Of a DNA stretch of 7,033 nucleotides, positions 1-4,417 are shown one piece after another; position 1 is the stretch's first letter; each line of letters begins with the position of its first letter. This DNA comes from JBNKFQ01 sp050289385. GTDB lineage: Bacteria; Pseudomonadota; Gammaproteobacteria; Pseudomonadales; Porticoccaceae. The notes beneath the pieces were generated by a model. The model ran no database searches and was not told the origin of the DNA. It saw only the letters and a list, made by a program, of their open reading frames with translations. The stretch is from the NCBI GenBank assembly GCA_050289385.1, contig JBNKFQ010000162.1:1-7033 (forward strand). The letters run 5' to 3'. The position numbers and the translations under genes are program-made.

Positions 1-8
1 CTGTCGCT

Positions 9-37
9 CGGTCCTTCGGACCGCCTTCGGCGCCGAA
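9..37. repeat. Hairpin cluster with a 12-bp perfect palindrome
   Basis: Two self-complementary elements lie next to each other. CGGTCC (9-14) pairs with GGACCG (18-23) around a TTC triloop. TTCGGCGCCGAA (26-37) is a perfect palindrome, and its left half can instead pair as CGCC/GGCG (22-25 with 29-32) around another TTC. The elements are GC-rich, as in REP-like intergenic repeats or a terminator of a gene to the left. No U-run follows closely enough to favour a terminator on the + strand (the next T-run is at 50-54). The role is unknown; only the base pairing is certain. Confidence 0.5.
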
Positions 38-53
38 ATGGTAAAACTATTTT

Positions 54-173
54 TCGTACGTCGCACGCTAAAAACAACACGCCTCTGTAGCCCTCTGTTA
101 CGGGGCACTGTTACGGGGCATCAGGTTTGTGCGAAGACGCGTTGGACCGGCCTTAAAAGCGTGCGACGTGCGA
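54..173. repeat. Long-range inverted repeat (16 bp arms, 15/16 matched)
   Basis: TCGTACGTCGCACGCT (54-69) is the reverse complement of AGCGTGCGACGTGCGA (158-173), with a single mismatch at 57/170. The arms enclose 88 bp, giving a 120-bp unit upstream of the dipeptidase promoter. It could be a small non-autonomous mobile element (MITE-like), a structured RNA or a folded intergenic repeat. No target-site duplication was recognised and no coding capacity is visible. The arms are seen directly; any function is inference. Confidence 0.5.
95..120 (+). repeat. Perfect tandem duplication of a 13-bp unit
   Basis: CTGTTACGGGGCA occurs at 95-107 and again immediately at 108-120 without any mismatch. 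A related CCTCTGTAG lies just upstream at 82-90. The pair sits in the centre of the larger inverted repeat spanning 54-173. It could be a recent slippage duplication or a pair of protein-binding sites. Confidence 0.6.
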
Positions 174-193
174 CCGCCCTTAAGTAAGCGCCA

Positions 194-226
194 TTCGAAT
201 ATAGAGTTTTCGCAAATCTGTATAAT
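194..226 (+). promoter_or_regulatory. Candidate sigma70 promoter for the dipeptidase gene
   Basis: A consensus -10 box TATAAT is at 221-226. The -35 region is weak: TTCGAA at 194-199 gives a long 21-bp spacing, and AATATA at 198-203 gives 17 bp but matches poorly. A start of transcription near 233 would leave a leader of about 24 nt containing the AGGAG ribosome site at 246-250. The -10 is convincing; the -35 assignment is not, so an activator-dependent promoter is possible. Confidence 0.4.
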
Positions 227-256
227 CCCGGCCATACAGTCCACCAGGAGTTATAA

Positions 257-1630
257 ATGACTTACCACCATTCTTGGGCACGCCCCTGTAACCCGGCAAT
301 ATCAATCCGGCTGGCTTGCAGTTTGTGCTGCGCTATCAGCCTGGCTGCCTCTGCGCAGGATGCTGCGTCTCATTCTCACACCTTTCAACCTGAAGACAAG
401 CAACCTGAAGACAGGCAATCTGAAGACAAGGCGCTGATACACGCCCACGAGCTACTGGAAAATTACCCCCTGGTTGACGGTCACAATGACCTGCCATTCG
501 TAATACGGGAAAAGGGCGACCCATTGCGCGATGTCAACGCCTATGATCTCACCAGGACCACTCCCCACGATACAGATTTTGCCCGGTTGCACGCGGGCCA
601 TGTGGGCGCCCAGTTCTGGTCTGTTTATATTCCCGGAACCGAGATTGTTAAAAACCAGGGCTTTGCCAAAACGCAACTGGAGCAGATTGATATCGCCCGC
701 CGTCTTGTTGAACAGTATCCCGAGTACCTGAGTTTGGCTACTCGTGCAGAAGATATTGAAAAGGCCCGCTACGAAGGTCGCATTGCATCACTACTTGGTA
801 TGGAAGGTGGCCATGCCATAGAAAATTCGCTGGGCGCCCTGCGCATGTTTTATCGGTTGGGGGTGCGCTATATGACACTGACACACTTTCCCAATAACGA
901 CTGGGCCGACGCTGCCGGCAATGACGTGCATGGTGGACTCACCCGCTTTGGTGAAGAAGTGGTCAGGGAAATGAACCGACTGGGCATGCTGGTGGATCTG
1001 TCTCACGTGTCGGTCAATACAATGAATGATGCGCTGGATGTCTCGGAGGCTCCGGTTATCTTCTCCCACTCAAACACGCGTGCGTTAACACCCCATAAAA
1101 GAAACGTGCCCGATCAGGTATTAAAACGGTTACCACAAAATGGTGGTGTGGTTATGGCGTCTTTTATCTCTGTATTTAATGTAAAAGATTACGCTGAATG
1201 GGAAGAAGGCTTTAAAAAAGCCAGTGGCGGCCTCGAAATCGGCGACCCGAACTACGACGAAGAAAAAAAGAAATATTCACAAAAATTCCCTGAACCCAAA
1301 GCGTCAATCAGCGACGTTGCAGACCATCTTGAGCACATCAGAATGACCGCCGGAATCGATCATGTTGCGCTTGGCAGTGACTTTTACGGCGACCCGGAAA
1401 CCATGGTTACAGACCTGGAAGACACTGCCAGTTTTCCCCTCCTGTTTGCCGAATTGATTCGCCGGGGCTGGAGTGACGAAGAGTTAATAAAATTGTCTCG
1501 CGGCAATTTGATTCGAGTATTAAAAGCTGCAGAAGATACTTCTGAGAGACTTCAAAAGGAGCGAAATCCGTCTTATGCAACAATAGAACAGTTGGATCAG
1601 GGCCAGGAAGCGCCAAATTCACTAAGGTAA
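257..1630 (+). CDS. Exported M19 membrane dipeptidase (renal dipeptidase family)
   Basis: This is a zinc-dependent dipeptidase of the M19 family, which cleaves dipeptides, often including those with a C-terminal D-residue. The family signature can be followed along the chain: the HxD pair H76/D78 in VDGHNDLPF, the bridging E183 in GMEGGH, the substrate-side H210 in LTH followed by NNDWAD, H250 in VDLSH, H271 in FSHSN, R282 in HKRNVPD, and D375 in GSDFYG. All zinc ligands known from human renal dipeptidase therefore have counterparts. The N-terminus has a signal peptide: a hydrophobic stretch at residues 19-31 and a likely signal peptidase I site after ASA (residue 33). There is no proper lipobox, so a periplasmic soluble enzyme is expected. 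The start is fixed by AGGAG at 246-250, six bases upstream. The 457-residue length is normal for an exported member. A charged spacer, residues 44-58, contains three QPEDK-like repeats before the barrel. The gene is monocistronic and convergent with the M24 gene. The exact substrate cannot be read from the sequence. Confidence 0.93.
   Translation: MTYHHSWARPCNPAISIRLACSLCCAISLAASAQDAASHSHTFQPEDKQPEDRQSEDKALIHAHELLENYPLVDGHNDLPFVIREKGDPLRDVNAYDLTRTTPHDTDFARLHAGHVGAQFWSVYIPGTEIVKNQGFAKTQLEQIDIARRLVEQYPEYLSLATRAEDIEKARYEGRIASLLGMEGGHAIENSLGALRMFYRLGVRYMTLTHFPNNDWADAAGNDVHGGLTRFGEEVVREMNRLGMLVDLSHVSVNTMNDALDVSEAPVIFSHSNTRALTPHKRNVPDQVLKRLPQNGGVVMASFISVFNVKDYAEWEEGFKKASGGLEIGDPNYDEEKKKYSQKFPEPKASISDVADHLEHIRMTAGIDHVALGSDFYGDPETMVTDLEDTASFPLLFAELIRRGWSDEELIKLSRGNLIRVLKAAEDTSERLQKERNPSYATIEQLDQGQEAPNSLR
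386..430 (+). repeat. Three tandem 15-bp units in the dipeptidase leader region
   Basis: CAACCTGAAGACAAG, CAACCTGAAGACAGG and CAATCTGAAGACAAG follow one another without a gap, differing by one or two bases. They encode QPEDK, QPEDR and QSEDK (residues 44-58), an acidic, proline-containing linker between the predicted signal peptide and the catalytic barrel. In-frame 15-bp units allow copy-number change without breaking the frame. Confidence 0.75.
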
Positions 1631-1639
1631 TGGCAACGC

Positions 1640-1664
1640 GCCACCAACGTACCAGATTGGTGGC
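1640..1664. terminator. Convergent-gene hairpin, possible bidirectional terminator
   Basis: GCCACCAA (1640-1647) pairs perfectly with TTGGTGGC (1657-1664) around a 9-nt loop. It lies in the 47-bp gap between the dipeptidase stop (1628-1630) and the stop of the opposing M24 gene (1678-1680). The position suits a shared terminator. Neither side has a good T-run (GTTTAACTTA follows on the + strand), so termination strength is doubtful. Confidence 0.4.
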
Positions 1665-1677
1665 CGCCAGGTTTAAC

Positions 1678-2946
1678 TTAACGCACCAACACATCGCGCC
1701 CCACGTTGGTGAGGAACTCACAACCTGTAGCAGTGACTTCAACGGTGTCGGACAGAAAGGCGTCGCCTGTTCCGCTGTTGAGCAGCCAGCTCATCAAGTG
1801 GAAGGTCATGCCCTCGCGCAGGCGCAGTTCGGAATTGCGGCGCAGACCAACCGGCACGCCGCTACCGGACCAACTGGGCGGATAGCCGATGCCAATGGAG
1901 TAACCACAGTGGTGGCGTGTGTAATGCGCCAGGTCGTTGCGATCCAGCACCGCCTGCCATGCCTCGTAGACATCGCCGGCCTTGACCTCGGGACGGATCG
2001 TCTCGGCCGCCGCCAACATCGCCTCCTGGCAAATGGCGTTGATCCGCTCTGATTCGGCGGGCGCTTCACCAATAAACACAAAGCGACCTATCGGCGCATG
2101 ATAGCGGCGCACGCAGCCAGCCATTTCCAGAAACAGCAGGTCGCCCTGTTCCAGCACCAGGTCTTGCCAGGTACCGTGTTCGTGTGAGAGGTTGCGAGTG
2201 GAACGTACCAGCGGCACAAAACCGGGGTAAGTGCCGCCGCGGCGGAACATGGCGTCGTAAATCGCCGCCATGATTTCGCGGGCGTTGACGCCGGGGCCAG
2301 CCGCAGCAATTGCCGACAGCATCATGGAATCGGAGATGGCGGCGGCTTCGCGGGTCAGTTCCAGCTCTGCCGGCGATTGCACGATGCGCACGTCATCTAC
2401 CAGGTTTTCCAGTTGCTGCCAGTCGGCGTCCGGCACACCGTTCATCACGCCTTCGGCAATGCTGTAGGGTAGAAAGGTACTGTGCATATCAACGCCAATA
2501 GCCGCTTTGGCCAAACCGGTATCGTGAAGGACGGCAACGGTATCGCGCACTGCCGCGTTGGGCATTAGATAGGGTCGGCGGCGCTGGCCTTCAGGCGCCT
2601 GCACCCCCGGGTGGTTGAGTTGGTCCAGGGTAGCGGCATCGCCGCTGTCACCGGGCGGCGGCTCGCTGCCATCGCCGTAGCCCACGTGCTGCACATCGGG
2701 AGCCTGGTCGCGCACGGTGGCTTTTTCCATGGCGCGGGTAATCAGAATCGGCTGCCCCTTGAGAGGCAACACCAGCAACTGGCAAGCAAAATAACCCTGG
2801 TGGTCGAGGCCGGTGAGATAGTAGATATTTTCGGGGCTGGCAATCAGGCAGGCATCAAGCCCGCGGGCAGACATTTTCTCCCTGACCTGATCGCGGCGGC
2901 GTTGGTATTCGGCGTCGTCAAAGTAGCGGCCACTGGGGTTGGGCAT
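1678..2946 (-). CDS. M24-fold hydrolase lacking metal ligands (creatinase / DoeA-like)
   Basis: The 422-residue protein has the two-domain layout of prolidase/creatinase proteins: an N-terminal domain (about residues 10-190, with LIASPENIYYLTG at 34-46) and a C-terminal pita-bread domain (about 195-420). True M24 peptidases bind two metals through D, D, H, E, E. Aligning the motifs by eye, these positions here are E274 (GDLLFLE), P285 (YHAPIGR), Y349 (CGYSIGIGYPP), M385 (GMTFHLMSW) and S399 (LSDTVEVT), so none is kept. The likely catalytic histidine H255 (NLSHEHG) is present. This pattern matches creatinase and ectoine hydrolase (DoeA/EutD), which cleave C-N bonds without metal, so an amidohydrolase acting on a small cytoplasmic compound is more likely than an Xaa-Pro aminopeptidase. 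No DoeB-like deacetylase is nearby, so ectoine is not established. Residues about 96-127 form an odd Pro/Gly/Arg-rich insert. There is no signal peptide. The start has a strong GGAGG at 2954-2958, seven bases away. Confidence 0.85.
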   Translation of the reverse strand: MPNPSGRYFDDAEYQRRRDQVREKMSARGLDACLIASPENIYYLTGLDHQGYFACQLLVLPLKGQPILITRAMEKATVRDQAPDVQHVGYGDGSEPPPGDSGDAATLDQLNHPGVQAPEGQRRRPYLMPNAAVRDTVAVLHDTGLAKAAIGVDMHSTFLPYSIAEGVMNGVPDADWQQLENLVDDVRIVQSPAELELTREAAAISDSMMLSAIAAAGPGVNAREIMAAIYDAMFRRGGTYPGFVPLVRSTRNLSHEHGTWQDLVLEQGDLLFLEMAGCVRRYHAPIGRFVFIGEAPAESERINAICQEAMLAAAETIRPEVKAGDVYEAWQAVLDRNDLAHYTRHHCGYSIGIGYPPSWSGSGVPVGLRRNSELRLREGMTFHLMSWLLNSGTGDAFLSDTVEVTATGCEFLTNVGRDVLVR

Positions 2947-2962
2947 GATGATTCCTCCACTG

Positions 2963-2990
2963 ATTATGACTTCCAGTTTGTTGTTGCCAA
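2963..2990 (-). promoter_or_regulatory. Candidate promoter for the M24 gene
   Basis: On the minus strand TTGGCA (2985-2990, five of six consensus bases) is followed after 16 bp by CATAAT (2963-2968, five of six). The match is good, but transcription would start near 2956, inside the Shine-Dalgarno sequence at 2954-2958. That would leave a leader of only about ten bases. Either the leader is unusually short or the true promoter lies further upstream. Confidence 0.35.
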
Positions 2991-3205
2991 GTGATGTAAC
3001 ACCCGACGCATTACTTCAGTGTAGGAAACATTGGTGCAGATTAAAAAACGTCTGGAGAAACATGGTTCAATTCAATGGGTGGCCCCTTTGATTGCGGCTA
3101 CACTGTCGATTGCCAAAACGCTTATCCAACTCGCTATCTGCTGGAGAATTAACATGCCTGGCCTGTTTCCAGGTTGTTCTGATCCAATGGCATTCAAAAC
3201 GACCG
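2991..3205. other. Intergenic region between divergent M24 gene and toxin-antitoxin operon
   Basis: No convincing gene is visible. Open frames through here have no family-like composition and no ribosome site that decides a start. One small hairpin is present: CCTGG (3157-3161) with CCAGG (3169-3173), extendable by AAC/GTT at 3151-3153 and 3176-3178 across an internal loop. Together with the promoters on either side it separates two divergently transcribed units. Confidence 0.5.
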
Positions 3206-3234
3206 TTGATAATGGGTACATTTGTGGCCACAAT
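3206..3234 (+). promoter_or_regulatory. Candidate promoter of the toxin-antitoxin operon
   Basis: TTGATA (3206-3211) and CACAAT (3229-3234) are spaced by 17 bp, each matching four or five of the six consensus bases. Transcription would begin near 3241, about 30 nt before the antitoxin start, leaving room for the GGAG ribosome site at 3260-3263. The -10 box lies within the palindrome at 3222-3233, as expected for an autorepressed toxin-antitoxin promoter. It is a prediction from motif spacing only. Confidence 0.4.
3222..3233. promoter_or_regulatory. 12-bp perfect palindrome, probable TacA-type operator
   Basis: TTGTGGCCACAA is perfectly self-complementary and sits 38 bp upstream of the antitoxin start, covering the spacer and -10 of the candidate promoter. 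If one base in the left arm is skipped, the symmetry extends to CATTTGTGG / CCACAATG (3219-3235). Ribbon-helix-helix antitoxins bind as dimers to such symmetrical sites and repress their own operon together with the toxin. The palindrome is seen; binding by the adjacent antitoxin is inferred. Confidence 0.55.
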
Positions 3235-3271
3235 GACAAAATATTACGACCCGTCAAATGGAGTACTCAAC

Positions 3272-3550
3272 ATGGTAACGGCGGCGTCAAAAAGCGACAC
3301 ATTAAAGGTCAGGGTGGATAGCACAACGTTAGACTTGCTGGAACGGGCCAGGATTTACGCAGAGCTGGATAAAAGCAAGTTTATCCGTCAAAGCATTAGA
3401 GAAAAAGCCGAGATTATAATTGCCGAACATGAGACAACTTTCTTTTCCGAGAAAGACTGGCGCATGTTTTTCGATATTATTGATAATCCACCAGAACCAA
3501 CCAAGCGTATAAAGCGAGCCGCGAAAAAACACAGGGAAATTATCGGGTAA
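3272..3550 (+). CDS. DUF1778 / TacA-family ribbon-helix-helix antitoxin
   Basis: The 92-residue protein has the two parts of the TacA family. The N-terminal ribbon-helix-helix DNA-binding part spans about residues 8-50: a beta strand around TLKVRVDS, then two helices ending in SKFIRQSIREKAE. The C-terminal toxin-neutralising tail (about 55-92) carries the family pattern FFSEKDWRMFFDIIDNPPEP followed by a basic helix. It should dimerise, bind the operator upstream and cover the active site of the toxin. I place the start at 3272 because GGAG at 3260-3263 is eight bases upstream and the protein then begins right before the DNA-binding strand. In-frame ATGs at 3092, 3212 and 3233 would add residues with no family resemblance, and the last of these begins inside the palindrome. 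The stop TAA at 3548-3550 touches the toxin start directly, so translation is probably coupled. Confidence 0.9.
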   Translation: MVTAASKSDTLKVRVDSTTLDLLERARIYAELDKSKFIRQSIREKAEIIIAEHETTFFSEKDWRMFFDIIDNPPEPTKRIKRAAKKHREIIG

Positions 3551-4033
3551 ATGAAATTTGAAATATTAAACCCTAAAAAGCATAACCGCTCAGATTTTGA
3601 TTGTGGTGTTGATATTTTAAATTTCTATCTAAAGAAAGTTGCCAACCAAAATCAGAAAAGAATCCTCTCCAGGGTATATGTTTTGTCTGACAACACAACT
3701 ATTATTGGCTGCTATTCAATTAGCGCTCATTCTGTGTCAAGGGATAATCTGCCAAAAGACGTCAAGCTTGGCAATTATAATAATATTCCATTCTTGCTGT
3801 TAGGACGGTTAGCTGTTGACCGTCGTCATCAAGGCAAGGGTTACGGTGAAGCCATGGTTTTTCACGCGTGTAAAACCACTGTGGCCACGGCGGAACAAAT
3901 TGGCATCTTTGGCATGGTTGTTGATGCAAAAGATAAAAAAGCGGTTGGTTTTTATGAAGGTCTGGGTTTTCGCGCTTTAAGCAGGACAAAAAGCAGACTT
4001 GTTTTACCAGTTACGGTAATCACAAAAAAATAA
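3551..4033 (+). CDS. GNAT acetyltransferase toxin, TacT/AtaT type
   Basis: This is a 160-residue single-domain GNAT protein, the usual size for this toxin family. Members acetylate the amino group of aminoacyl-tRNAs and thereby stop translation. The N-terminal FDCGVDILNFYLKK (residues 16-29) is the typical opening of these toxins. LLGRLAVDRRHQGKGYGEA (83-101) contains the acetyl-CoA pyrophosphate-binding loop QGKGYG. FYEGLGF (134-140) supplies the expected catalytic tyrosine, Y135. The frame is intact with no key residue missing, so the toxin is probably active and needs its partner. The ATG follows the antitoxin stop with no gap. AGGGA at 3533-3537 is a rather distant ribosome site, which supports coupling to antitoxin translation. 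The gene ends in TAATAA. It is clearly A+T-rich compared with the M24 gene. Which tRNA it would modify cannot be deduced. Confidence 0.9.
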   Translation: MKFEILNPKKHNRSDFDCGVDILNFYLKKVANQNQKRILSRVYVLSDNTTIIGCYSISAHSVSRDNLPKDVKLGNYNNIPFLLLGRLAVDRRHQGKGYGEAMVFHACKTTVATAEQIGIFGMVVDAKDKKAVGFYEGLGFRALSRTKSRLVLPVTVITKK

Positions 4034-4351
4034 TAAAAAAATGTAGTTAACAACTCATAGACATCCATTCATTTATCTGCCGATGTATTCCCGGAATGCA
4101 TGCACACCTTTGTGAATGGAGAATGGCGGGTCAGCTAGTTTGCAGGGAATGATCGGCAATAGAGCAAAATTGGCAATTCAACACCTGACCCATACGCCCT
4201 TAAATTATTGAATCAAAATCAACAGGCGAGCTCCCATCTATTGATTAACAGTTGATGAGTGTCCTGGATTTCCTTCTTTTCGGCTGACAGTTGAGTCGTC
4301 ATCCCCATGCGGGTGAATTGGGAAAAAGGCTTGATATTATGATAGAAATGC
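4034..4351. other. Intergenic region downstream of the toxin, no gene recognised
   Basis: No open frame here has a supporting ribosome site or recognisable composition. Visible structure is weak: GGGTCAG (4128-4134) is the reverse complement of CTGACCC (4185-4191), and GTTAAC at 4047-4052 is a hexamer palindrome. No classical terminator with a T-run follows the toxin stop, so the operon transcript may run into this spacer and meet the hairpin at 4352-4383. Confidence 0.45.
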
Positions 4352-4383
4352 CCCCGGTAGCCTACCGAAACAGGCTACCGGGG
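4352..4383 (-). terminator. 12-bp perfect hairpin downstream of the receptor gene
   Basis: CCCCGGTAGCCT (4352-4363) pairs without mismatch with AGGCTACCGGGG (4372-4383) around an 8-nt loop. On the minus strand it lies 34 bp past the receptor stop (4418-4420), the expected place for its terminator. The following minus-strand sequence, CATTTCTATCATAATAT, is only moderately T-rich. It could also stop toxin-antitoxin read-through from the left. An alternative smaller hairpin is possible because CGGTAG (4355-4360) also pairs with CTACCG (4362-4367). Confidence 0.55.
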
Positions 4384-4417
4384 AACAAAACAATTAAAGA
4401 TCAAAAAGTACGTTTGG

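Noticed and set aside
95..120. CRISPR array
   Set aside because: Only two 13-bp units that abut without spacers, and no cas gene in the window.
54..173. Integron attC site
   Set aside because: The paired arms lack the conserved core sites expected at both ends (GTTRRRY and RYYYAAC), and no integrase or cassette arrangement is visible.
1630..2052. 140-codon + strand open frame overlapping the M24 gene
   Set aside because: It is antisense to a well-supported gene, has no ribosome site, and its translation has no family character. It is a shadow of the GC-rich coding strand.
2611..2994. 127-codon + strand open frame over the start of the M24 gene
   Set aside because: It lies mainly opposite the M24 N-terminus, whose minus-strand start has a strong ribosome site. 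No independent support.
3092..3271. 60-residue N-terminal extension of the antitoxin
   Set aside because: The extension does not resemble the family, would be read through the promoter, and the ATG at 3272 has GGAG at the right distance.
3031..3321. 96-codon + strand open frame before the antitoxin
   Set aside because: It overlaps the antitoxin start in another frame, begins without a ribosome site, and runs through the promoter and operator region.
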